A stretch of DNA of 5,206 bases from JBOHER01 sp050701115 (lineage in GTDB: Bacteria; Actinomycetota; Actinomycetes; Mycobacteriales; Pseudonocardiaceae): assembly GCA_050701115.1 (NCBI GenBank), contig JBOHER010000414.1, positions 1 to 5,206 of the forward strand. Direction: 5' to 3'. The position numbers were made by a program, and so were the translations under genes. The notes beneath the pieces were generated by a model that had not been told where the DNA came from, searched no databases, and saw nothing but the letters and a program-made list of their open reading frames with translations. Below, one piece after another: positions 1-5,206 of the stretch (positions are counted from its first letter, which is position 1; each line of letters starts with the position of its first letter).

Positions 1-2216
1 TCGTAGAACGGTGTGAACGCCTCCGCGATGTCCTCGGCCTCGTTGGCGAAGTCGAGCACGAACAGGTCGTCCTGCTCCTTGCGCGTATGCGTGCGGTTGA
101 GCCTGGACAGGGTCTGCACCGCGGCCACGCCCTTGAGCGACTTGTCGACATACATCGTGGTGAGCAGCGGCTGGTCGAACCCGGTCTGATACTTCTCCGC
201 GACGACAAGGATCCGGTACTCGGGCTTGGGATTGCTGGCGGCATCGGGGTCGTCCGCGCGGGTGTAGGCGAAGGCGTTGGGCAGCGCGGACTCGCTGAAA
301 CCGTTCAGGCCCGGCTCGGTGACGGTGTCGGCCTCCAACCCGTCGACCTTCACCTCACCGGAAAACGCGACCAGCGTGCCGCAATCCTGGTATCCCAAAT
401 CGTCCACATAGGACCGAATCTTGCGGTAGAGCTTGACGGCGTGCTCGCGCGAGCGGGTGACCACCATGGCCTTGGCGCGGCCACCCAGGCGGGGTCGGGT
501 GTGCTTGACGAAGTGCTCGATGATCAGCTCGGCGCGCTGTTCGAGGCTGGTCGGGCTCAGCGTCGCGAACCGCGCCAGTGCGGCGCCGGCTTTACGTTCG
601 TCCACCTCGGGGTCGTCCGGGTTGCCGTTGGCCAGCCGCCAGTAGGTCTTGTAGGTGACGTAGTTGCGCAGCACGTCGAGGATGAAGCCCTCTTCGATGG
701 CCTGGCGCATGGAATAGACGTGGAACGGCCGCACGGTGCCCTCGACCAGGCTGCCGAACAGTTCGATCGTCTTGGACTTGGGCGTTGCGGTGAACGCGAA
801 GTAGGACAGCGTGTCGTGCTTGCCACGAGCCAAGGCGGCCGCGGTGAGCGGGTCGCCGTCCTCGTCGACGTCGTCGCTGCCGAGTTTGAGTAGCACCCGC
901 TTCAGTGCGGCGGCCGATTCGCCGGACTGCGAGGAATGTGCCTCGTCGACGATGATCGCGAACCGCTTGCCGCGCAGCCCGCTGACCTTCTCCAGCACGT
1001 AGGGGAACGTCTGCAGGGTGACGATGAGGATCTTGGTGGTCTCCCCGGCGAGTGCATCGCCGACCTGCTCGGACTTGGAGCCCTCGCCCTTGCCGCTGAT
1101 CTTGCGGACCACGCCCGCCTTGTGCTCGAACTGGTAGATGGTGTCCTGCAGCTGCCGGTCCAGCACGGATCGGTCGGTGATCACGATGACCTTGTCGAAC
1201 ACCTGCGTGTTGGCGTCCGAGTGCAAATTGGACAGTCGATGCGCGAGCCAAGCGATGGTGTTGGACTTGCCGGATCCCGCGGAGTGCTCGACGAGGTAGT
1301 TCTGGCCGGAACCGTGTTCGGCGGCATGGTTGGTGAGCCTGCGGACAGCGTGCCACTGGTGGTAGCGAGGGAAGATCAGGGATCGTTGGTGCGGTCCGGG
1401 CTTGCGGCCGCCCTTGGCCTCGACATCCTCGAGGTGCAGGAAGCGGCGGATGATGTCCAGCCACGCGTCGGGCTGCCACACCTGCTCCCAGAGGTAGGAG
1501 GTGCGGTACCGGCCCGGCTTCGCCGCCGGGTTTCCCGCACCGCCCGGGTTGCCCGGGCCGTCGGAGCCGGTGTTGAACGGCAGGAACCGGGTCGACGCGC
1601 CTGCGAGCCGGGTGGTGAGGAACACCAGTTCGGGGTCGACGGCGAAATGCACCAGCGCCCGCTTGGCGAACAGCAGCTCGCGTGGGTCGCGATCATGCCG
1701 GTACTGCGCTTTGGCGTGCTCGACGGTCTGGCCGGTGAACGGGTTCTTCAGCTCTGCGGTGGCGACCGGGATGCCGTTGACGAACAGGGCGAGGTCGAGT
1801 TCCTTGCCGCGGTCGGATTCGGAGTAGCCGAGCTGTCGGGTGACAGACAGGCGGTTCTCGTTGTACCGGACGAGTGCGTCGTCGGCGAGCGTGTGCGCGG
1901 GACGGAAGTAGGCGAGCCGGATCAGGTGACCGCGGTCCTTGACGCCGTGGCGCAGCACGTCGAGGGCCCCGCGAGCGTCGATCTCCTTGGCGACCCTGCG
2001 GGCGAACTGCCGCTGCGCCGCACCGGCATCGGCGCCGTAGAACGCGCGCAGCTTCTCCCAGGTGTCGATCTGGGTGGCGCCGATGAAGGTGAACATCTGG
2101 TCGGTATCCAGCCCGAGGTCGCGGCGGTAGGCGTCGCGTTGTCCATGGTGCCACCCGGACTTGAGCAGCGCGCTCTCGATGGCGTCCTCGAACTTGACCT
2201 CATGGTGGGCGGTCAT
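1..2216 (-). CDS. hsdR: Type I restriction endonuclease subunit R, HsdR (C-terminus beyond the left edge)
   Basis: This is the motor and nuclease subunit of a Type I restriction-modification enzyme. With HsdM and HsdS it translocates DNA using ATP and cuts far from the recognition site. The ATG at 2216-2214 is preceded by a strong ribosome binding site; 738 codons are visible and no stop is reached. The order of motifs is canonical: an N-terminal PD-(D/E)xK nuclease (D141, then E155-L-K157 in AELKNPFTGQ), Walker A SAGSGKS at 312-318, the DEAH box D424-H427 within IIVDEAHSSQSGE, motif III TATP at 476-479, the motif V-like YQTGFDQPLL at about 676-685, and motif VI SRLNRTH from 704. The visible end, LDFANEAEDIAEAF, is the usual link into the C-terminal helical domain. 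Family members are about 1000 residues, so roughly a quarter is outside the window. All anchor motifs share one frame, so no frameshift is seen. It is transcribed away from fic. Long open frames on the opposite strand are shadows. Confidence 0.96.
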   Translation of the reverse strand, partial: MTAHHEVKFEDAIESALLKSGWHHGQRDAYRRDLGLDTDQMFTFIGATQIDTWEKLRAFYGADAGAAQRQFARRVAKEIDARGALDVLRHGVKDRGHLIRLAYFRPAHTLADDALVRYNENRLSVTRQLGYSESDRGKELDLALFVNGIPVATAELKNPFTGQTVEHAKAQYRHDRDPRELLFAKRALVHFAVDPELVFLTTRLAGASTRFLPFNTGSDGPGNPGGAGNPAAKPGRYRTSYLWEQVWQPDAWLDIIRRFLHLEDVEAKGGRKPGPHQRSLIFPRYHQWHAVRRLTNHAAEHGSGQNYLVEHSAGSGKSNTIAWLAHRLSNLHSDANTQVFDKVIVITDRSVLDRQLQDTIYQFEHKAGVVRKISGKGEGSKSEQVGDALAGETTKILIVTLQTFPYVLEKVSGLRGKRFAIIVDEAHSSQSGESAAALKRVLLKLGSDDVDEDGDPLTAAALARGKHDTLSYFAFTATPKSKTIELFGSLVEGTVRPFHVYSMRQAIEEGFILDVLRNYVTYKTYWRLANGNPDDPEVDERKAGAALARFATLSPTSLEQRAELIIEHFVKHTRPRLGGRAKAMVVTRSREHAVKLYRKIRSYVDDLGYQDCGTLVAFSGEVKVDGLEADTVTEPGLNGFSESALPNAFAYTRADDPDAASNPKPEYRILVVAEKYQTGFDQPLLTTMYVDKSLKGVAAVQTLSRLNRTHTRKEQDDLFVLDFANEAEDIAEAFTPFY

Positions 2217-2220
2217 CGGG

Positions 2221-2227
2221 TCCTCCT
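2221..2227 (-). promoter_or_regulatory. Ribosome binding site of hsdR
   Basis: On the minus strand AGGAGGA lies 4 nt upstream of the ATG at 2216. It matches the anti-Shine-Dalgarno sequence almost perfectly and fixes the hsdR start. hsdR is therefore translated from a leadered message, unlike the neighbouring fic. Confidence 0.85.
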
Positions 2228-2231
2228 GCTA

Positions 2232-2272
2232 GGACATATGGTTGGACAACGATGTGGACATCTGCATAGACA
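2232..2272. repeat. 12-bp periodic direct repeats (GGACA core) in the hsdR/fic divergent promoter
   Basis: GGACA occurs at 2232-2236, 2244-2248 and 2256-2260, followed by AGACA at 2268-2272. Each core begins exactly 12 bp after the previous one. The bases between the cores are poorly conserved (GGACATATGGTT, GGACAACGATGT, GGACATCTGCAT), so this is a spaced-core array and not a perfect tandem repeat. It fills most of the gap between the two divergent genes, and its last unit contains the proposed -35 box of fic (TAGACA). The layout suits a multi-site operator for a repressor or activator of fic, hsdR or both. The binding protein is unknown. The winged helix of the Fic protein is one candidate, by inference only. 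Confidence 0.5.
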
Positions 2273-2295
2273 AAATAAGTGGAGAAATCTACAGT
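2267..2295 (+). promoter_or_regulatory. fic promoter, probably leaderless
   Basis: A -35 box TAGACA (2267-2272, five of six matches to TTGACA) and a -10 box TACAGT (2290-2295, fits TANNNT) are separated by 17 bp. The ATG at 2303 follows the -10 box by only 7 nt, so transcription would start at or next to the start codon. There is no Shine-Dalgarno sequence at a usable distance before that ATG, which agrees with a leaderless message. On the opposite strand TATTTT (complement of 2272-2277) is a weak candidate -10 for hsdR, without a clear -35. Confidence 0.55.
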
Positions 2296-2302
2296 TGGCG
2301 CT

Positions 2303-3493
2303 ATGAGTACTGGTCATCGCTACCTTGAGTCCCACCCTTGGCTGACCTTCAAGTTCGCCATGGAGTTCGGCAATGAGCCTCAGCTTTGGGCTCTGCTCGG
2401 AGAGGCGTTCTCGAAGTGCCAGCACTTGACCGGGACTCCACTCACGCCCGCGGTGGCGCACGAACTCTCGGCTGTCTACCTCGTCAAGGGGGCGCTCGCC
2501 ACCACCGCCATCGAGGGCAACACCTTGACCGAGCAGGAGGCGCGTGACATCTATGAGGGTCGGACGCAGCTCCCGCCGTCGCAGCGCTACCTGCAGCAGG
2601 AGATCGAGAATGTGCTGGCCGCGCTGGGGGAGCTGTCGGTGCGGTTCGAGTCGGGTGACCCGATCGACCTCGATACCGGATGGGTCCGCGAGCAGAACCG
2701 TCGGACGCTCGCAGGGCTGGAAGTCGATGAGCACGTTGTTCCCGGCGAGTACTCCACGACCAGCCTGGTGGTGGGGCCGTATCGTGGTGCGCCGCCGGAG
2801 GACATCCCGCTGCTGATGGACAAGCTGGTGCGGTGGCTCGCCGAGCTCACTACTCCCGACGATCACTGGCCGGACAATCAGCGCTTCTTCCAGGCGTTCC
2901 TGGCTGCGACCCTCGGTCACCTTTATGTCGCTTGGATCCACCCGTTCGGTGACGGCAACGGTCGGACGGCTCGTCTGCTGGAATGCGCGATCCTCACCAA
3001 GTCGGGTCTGGTGCCGTGGCTGTCGACGAACCTGTTGTCCGACCATTACAACCGCACTCGAACCGAGTACTACCGTCGCCTCGACGCGGCATCGAAGAGG
3101 GGCGACGTCCTGGGTTTCCTGCTCTACGCCGCGCAGGGATTCGTTGACTTGCTGCGCGAGCAGATCCGCACCATACAGGGGCAGCAGGTACGGGTTTCGT
3201 GGATCAACTTCGTGCACGAAGTGTTCGCCGACCAGCCCAACACCGAGGCGTGCGCGCGTCAGCGTGCGCTGCTGTTCGCCCTCGACCCCGTCGGCAGCCG
3301 CGTGGGATCGTTGCGCCGCCTCACTCCTGAGCTGGCGGAACGTTATGCGGGACGGGACGACAAGACCGTCACGCGGGACGTCAACAAGCTGGTGAAGCTG
3401 GAGCTTGCGGAGCGGATGCCGGAAGGCAGGCTGCGACCGCGCACCGAGTTGATCGAGGCGTTCATCCCGGGCAAGTCCGGCGCGATGCTGTAG
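2303..3493 (+). CDS. Fic-domain protein, class II, with C-terminal winged helix (predicted AMP transferase)
   Basis: Fic enzymes usually transfer AMP from ATP to a hydroxyl side chain of a target protein. The 396-residue product carries the full motif HPFGDGNGRTAR at 213-224, with catalytic His213, and an N-terminal inhibitory motif TTAIEG at 67-72 (pattern [S/T]xxxE[G/N], inhibitory Glu71). That order defines class II Fic proteins, which hold themselves inactive through the glutamate. The N-terminus YLESHPWLTF is typical of the family. The C-terminus (about 335-390, with a segment like DDKTVTRDVNKLVKLELAE) looks like a winged helix, suggesting DNA binding or autoregulation. The ATG at 2303 was chosen because a -10 box ends 8 nt before it and the family N-terminus begins there; an in-frame GTG at 2279 would add 8 residues. 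The gene lies divergently beside hsdR. The target is unknown, and no separate antitoxin gene is needed for class II. No clear terminator follows it. Confidence 0.93.
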   Translation: MSTGHRYLESHPWLTFKFAMEFGNEPQLWALLGEAFSKCQHLTGTPLTPAVAHELSAVYLVKGALATTAIEGNTLTEQEARDIYEGRTQLPPSQRYLQQEIENVLAALGELSVRFESGDPIDLDTGWVREQNRRTLAGLEVDEHVVPGEYSTTSLVVGPYRGAPPEDIPLLMDKLVRWLAELTTPDDHWPDNQRFFQAFLAATLGHLYVAWIHPFGDGNGRTARLLECAILTKSGLVPWLSTNLLSDHYNRTRTEYYRRLDAASKRGDVLGFLLYAAQGFVDLLREQIRTIQGQQVRVSWINFVHEVFADQPNTEACARQRALLFALDPVGSRVGSLRRLTPELAERYAGRDDKTVTRDVNKLVKLELAERMPEGRLRPRTELIEAFIPGKSGAML

Positions 3494-3529
3494 CGCCGTG
3501 TTAGCGCAGGTAGATGGGGGTGACGGTTG

Positions 3530-3535
3530 TACAGT
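3530..3535 (+). promoter_or_regulatory. -10 box of the truncated gene at 3543
   Basis: TACAGT at 3530-3535 is identical to the -10 box of fic and stands at the same distance, 7 nt, from an ATG (3543). No good -35 is seen 16-18 bp upstream. The shared geometry suggests a second leaderless promoter that now fires into the broken mrr gene. Confidence 0.4.
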
Positions 3536-3542
3536 GATGACC

Positions 3543-3671
3543 ATGTCAGATGAACAACCGTACGACGTCGAGGAGTTGCGGAAGCGATTCCCGTGGGTTG
3601 GGCTCGGCTCCGAGGACGAGACCCCCCACGCGACTCGGTACCGCGAGATCATGGCATGTAGATGGTGTTGA
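3543..3671 (+). pseudogene. 5' fragment of an unrecognised gene, fused into the 3' end of mrr
   Basis: The reading frame starts at ATG 3543 (alternative ATG at 3537) and gives an acidic, natural-looking N-terminus, MSDEQPYDVEELRKRFPWVG, continuing to about REIMA. It then passes into DNA that belongs to the opposite-strand mrr gene (residues CRWC) and stops at 3671 after 42 residues. The codon use up to about 3650 is that of a normal gene, and a -10 box lies at the leaderless distance. I read it as the first 36-37 codons of a larger gene whose remainder was lost at the junction near 3650. I do not recognise the family. Alternatively it is a chance or very short real ORF. Confidence 0.5.
3645..3657. 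other. Rearrangement junction between two converging truncated genes
   Basis: Up to about 3653 the plus strand reads like the start of a protein (TRYREIMA). From about 3655 rightwards the minus strand reads as Mrr up to Asn-Thr-Ile-Tyr-Met. In the Mrr family the next residues are normally Gln-Ala-Lys; here the next codon is Pro, then TGA. Neither gene has a natural end, so both appear to have been cut at this point. A deletion removing the 3' parts of both genes explains this most simply. Short shared bases such as GCATG could have been at the breakpoint. Confidence 0.55.
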
Positions 3672-4293
3672 GCCCGAGCGCGTCTTGCCGGATCGCGCCA
3701 TCGATCCCGCCGTCGCCTGGTCGGCCGCGGTGTTCGTTGCCTGCTTCGTCGCCGTAGCCCATCCTGTTGAGCAGCTTCACGGCCAGCCGCTCAAGGAACT
3801 CGGGCGGTTCAGCGATCACTCGTTTGAGCAGTTCGCTCTGAAGGGCTGACGTCGCCTCGGCCACCGCGTCCGAGATGTTCTCAAGAGGGGTCTCGGCTTC
3901 AGCCGACGCGCTTGCCGCTGTGCCGACAGGCTGGGTGTCTTGTTGTCCTCGGGTGCGGTCTTTGAACTCGCGGAACTCGGGGAAAGTCAGGAGATAGTCG
4001 GGGGTGATGACGTCGGGCGGATCTTTGAGAACCGATCGTCCGCGTTCGTTGATCTGCAAGGTTCCCCTGCGCGGACGGTCAACCAACCCTGCCTGGAGCA
4101 GGTACGAGTTCGCCCAGAGCACTCGGTTGTCCACGCGGGACTGCCCGCTCGGCAGGTGCTCGGCGAGATCCGCATCGGCGAGCTGAAACTCGCGAACGCA
4201 GCCGTCCCGCAAGGGACGCCAGTGCCTCGGTTCACCGTCGGCGAGCTGTCGCAATAGGGGCAAAATGAACTCGTAGAACTTCGGAACCGTCAT
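3649..4293 (-). pseudogene. mrr: Mrr-type restriction endonuclease, 3'-truncated within the catalytic domain
   Basis: Mrr proteins are Type IV enzymes that usually cut modified DNA. The start at 4293-4291 has the Shine-Dalgarno-like AGGTGG 7 nt upstream, and the N-terminus VPKFYEFILPLLRQLADG begins the Mrr N-terminal winged-helix domain (about residues 3-110, ending near LTFPEFREFKDR). A linker rich in Ala, Thr and Glu follows. The catalytic domain begins at about 160 (FLERLAVKLLNRMGYGDE) and reaches GDGGIDG (catalytic Asp198) and NTIYM. The protein then ends at residue 214, exactly where the family has its Q-x-K catalytic residues. Family members such as E. coli Mrr have about 300 residues, so roughly 90-100 are missing. 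The product should lack nuclease activity. It could still bind DNA through its N-terminal domain. The gene lies downstream of hsdS on the same strand with a 96-nt gap. An in-frame ATG at 4359 lies inside a hairpin and is less likely as the start. Confidence 0.82.
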
Positions 4294-4300
4294 TGACTCA

Positions 4301-4306
4301 CCACCT
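4301..4306 (-). promoter_or_regulatory. Ribosome binding site of mrr
   Basis: On the minus strand AGGTGG precedes the ATG at 4293 by 7 nt. This supports that start over the longer in-frame alternative at 4359. Confidence 0.6.
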
Positions 4307-4319
4307 CTTACCTGTACAG

Positions 4320-4367
4320 CGTCGTGAGTGCGTAGCGGTGTTAGAACGCCGCCGAACACTCACGACG
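4320..4367. repeat. Long nested inverted repeat between hsdS and mrr
   Basis: CGTCGTGAGTG (4320-4330) and its perfect complement CACTCACGACG (4357-4367) form an 11-bp stem. Inside it GCGGTGTT (4335-4342) and AACGCCGC (4345-4352) form a second stem of 8 bp with one mismatch or wobble. Four unpaired bases lie on each side between the two stems. No T-run follows on either strand. It could be a U-less actinobacterial terminator or attenuator for the hsdS transcript, an mRNA-processing hairpin, or an operator. Its place between hsdS and the mrr ribosome binding site favours a role in limiting read-through into mrr. Confidence 0.65.
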
Positions 4368-4378
4368 GTCGCGCGACC
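4367..4378. repeat. Perfect 12-bp palindrome GGTCGCGCGACC
   Basis: GGTCGCGCGACC is its own reverse complement and adjoins the larger inverted repeat, sharing base 4367. It is 11 bp past the hsdS stop. It may be a protein-binding site or part of a compound hairpin. A chance palindrome is possible in GC-rich DNA. Confidence 0.5.
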
Positions 4379-4389
4379 CTGCACCCTGG

Positions 4390-5046
4390 TCATACCTGCA
4401 CCCCCGAGCGGGCGGTGGTTACGTCGAGCTGCCCGGTGACGGCGGCCGTGATGAGCGCCTGGCGCCGCTCGGCAAGAAGGTCGAGCTGGCGATTCAGCGC
4501 GCTCGCCAATGACGCCTGTTTACTCCGTATCTCGTTCACCTGGCGCGTCAGTCGACGTTGCGCGACATCGCCCTTGGGCCAAAGTAGCGTGAAGTTCGAA
4601 AGATCTTCCATTCCAAGAGTGGGCTGAGCTGTATCTGAGCTAGTAGCGTCCAGGGCCTGCCGTAAGAATTCAGGGCTGCACATCCAGGCAGCGAGAAGCT
4701 GTGGATCCACCGAATTGTATGGGCGCAACGATGCGATGGCACGTGCGACGTTCGCTCCTATAAGTACATCAGGGATAACAGTGGCGCGTCCCATCGTGCC
4801 AACAACACTCAGCAGCAGATCGCCCTGCTGTGTACGAGTGCGCGCGTACTGGCGAGATAATTCTTGCGGAATTTGCGCGAGGTTGGCAGCACGATTCTCT
4901 AGGTCAAGCAAGTCATTCACGCGGATGAAGGGGACTCCCGAGTCAACGAATACGGGAACTAAGACTCCGTAGCGCGGCTTGACGCGCAGCAAGTGCTTGA
5001 GCTTGGTAGGTGATGCTGACTCACAGTCGACAAATGCCCGGTTCAA
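4390..5046 (-). CDS. hsdS: Type I restriction specificity subunit HsdS, single target-recognition domain, probably 5'-truncated
   Basis: HsdS chooses the DNA sequence that the Type I complex methylates or cuts. This 218-residue frame holds one complete target-recognition domain: KLKHLLRVKPRYGVLVPVF, then VPFIRVNDL, GDLLLSVVGTMGRATVIP, GANVARAIASLRP and QPTLGMEDLSNFTLLWP. It ends in the conserved coiled coil, with LLAERRQALITAAVTGQLDV near the C-terminus. Normal HsdS has two such halves and about 400 residues, so one half is absent. The start at 5046 is a TTG with no ribosome binding site. The frame stays open upstream to an in-frame TGA at 5091-5089 without a better start. The gene is visibly AT-richer than hsdR, as is common for exchanged recognition domains. 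It may be a remnant, or a half-subunit that works as a dimer, which is known for some Type I systems. No hsdM is seen upstream. Confidence 0.85.
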   Translation of the reverse strand: MNRAFVDCESASPTKLKHLLRVKPRYGVLVPVFVDSGVPFIRVNDLLDLENRAANLAQIPQELSRQYARTRTQQGDLLLSVVGTMGRATVIPDVLIGANVARAIASLRPYNSVDPQLLAAWMCSPEFLRQALDATSSDTAQPTLGMEDLSNFTLLWPKGDVAQRRLTRQVNEIRSKQASLASALNRQLDLLAERRQALITAAVTGQLDVTTARSGVQV

Positions 5047-5102
5047 TGCTGCGGAGGTGCGACTATCAAGCAGTTCTAGGAGGGTTATTCACGGCGGGCG
5101 AT

Positions 5103-5132
5103 TTGACATTTCACGCGGCGTGTCGACATAAG
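5103..5132 (+). promoter_or_regulatory. Candidate rightward promoter
   Basis: A perfect -35 box TTGACA (5103-5108) is followed after 18 bp by CATAAG (5127-5132, four of six matches to TATAAT). The predicted start of transcription is near 5139-5140. It would transcribe the inverted repeat and the ATG at 5197, away from hsdS. Confidence 0.4.
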
Positions 5133-5133
5133 C

Positions 5134-5193
5134 GGCGGCCCGTTTACTGAGAGAATTGGGTTAGCACACTCAACCTCGCAGAAACGGACCGCC
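5134..5193. repeat. Spaced inverted repeat in a predicted 5' leader
   Basis: GGCGGCCCGTTT (5134-5145) and AAACGGACCGCC (5182-5193) are inverted copies with one mismatch in 12 bp, separated by 36 nt. If transcribed rightwards they would form a stem ending 3 nt before the ATG at 5197. This may be a structured leader controlling translation, or the terminal part of a mobile element. Confidence 0.5.
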
Positions 5194-5206
5194 TGCATGT
5201 ATCATA

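Larger units (their letters stand above)
5047..5206. other. Region upstream of hsdS without a recognised gene; possible edge of an inserted element
   Basis: hsdM would be expected here on the minus strand, but the hsdS frame meets a stop at 5089-5091 and no HsdM-like sequence follows. Instead, signals face right: a promoter, two copies of GACAT-N(2-5)-GCGGCG (5105-5120 and 5125-5137), a spaced inverted repeat (5134-5193) and an ATG at 5197 that reads Met-Tyr-His before the window ends. This would fit the end of an insertion sequence carrying a rightward transposase gene. No transposase motif is visible, so this is inference only. Confidence 0.3.

Noticed and set aside
2279..2302. GTG at 2279 as the fic start
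   Set aside because: No ribosome binding site precedes it, it would lie upstream of the -10 box, and the conserved N-terminus begins at the ATG at 2303. It cannot be fully excluded.
936..2306. Long plus-strand open frame (456 codons) opposite hsdR
   Set aside because: It is antisense to hsdR, whose motifs are unmistakable. Its composition (Val-, Gly- and Leu-rich with no recognisable motif) is that of a shadow frame in GC-rich DNA.
3491..3507. TAGCGC repeated at 3491-3496 and 3502-3507 after the fic stop, considered as a terminator
   Set aside because: It is a short direct repeat with only a 4-bp self-complementary core (GCGC) and no T-run, so it is not a convincing terminator.
2213..3652. 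Long minus-strand open frame (479 codons) opposite fic
   Set aside because: It is antisense to fic and has no recognisable domain; the Fic motifs on the plus strand decide the coding strand.
5159..5175. GTTAGCA and ACTCAAC near the right edge resemble the core sites of an integron attC
   Set aside because: GTTAGCA does not fit GTTRRRY at the third R, the spacing and order are wrong, and there is no cassette structure around it.
1..5206. CRISPR arrays, tRNA or rRNA genes
   Set aside because: No regularly spaced long repeats with unique spacers and no tRNA- or rRNA-like sequence were seen on reading through. The 12-bp array at 2232 is far too short and too poorly conserved for CRISPR.

Overview
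The window is high in GC, with coding sequence rich in G and C at third positions. Its promoters look actinobacterial: TANNNT -10 boxes sit so close to the start codons that the transcripts are probably leaderless. A high-GC actinobacterium (Mycobacteriales or a relative) fits best. No genus can be named from the sequence alone.

The window holds part of a restriction-modification (defence) locus. From left to right: (1) 1-2216, minus strand, is most of hsdR, the translocase/endonuclease subunit of a Type I restriction system. The nuclease and helicase motifs are present, and the C-terminus runs off the left edge. (2) 2217-2302 is a compact divergent promoter region with a 12-bp periodic direct repeat (GGACA core). 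(3) 2303-3493, plus strand, is a class II Fic-domain protein (predicted AMP transferase) with an intact catalytic motif, an intact inhibitory motif and a C-terminal winged helix. (4) 3543-3671, plus strand, is the first 36-37 codons of an unrecognised gene. It has its own -10 box but runs abruptly into (5) 3649-4293, minus strand, an Mrr-type restriction endonuclease gene that is itself cut off exactly before the Q-x-K half of its active site. Two converging genes have thus each lost their 3' ends at one junction near 3645-3657, as a deletion would produce. (6) 4294-4389 is a short gap packed with inverted repeats. (7) 4390-5046, minus strand, is a Type I specificity subunit (HsdS) with only one target-recognition domain, no convincing start and an AT-richer composition. 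(8) 5047-5206 has no recognised gene. It carries a consensus-like rightward promoter, short direct repeats, a long-range inverted repeat and, at the very edge, a possible start codon. It may be the edge of an inserted element.

In an intact Type I system HsdR acts only in complex with HsdM and HsdS. No hsdM is visible here, and plus-strand signals appear directly upstream of hsdS, where hsdM would be expected. The locus therefore looks like a rearranged defence island: hsdR and fic look intact as far as seen, mrr is broken, hsdS is shortened, and at least one further gene is reduced to a leader fragment. The most distinctive items are the repeat array in the hsdR/fic divergent promoter and the double truncation at about 3650.
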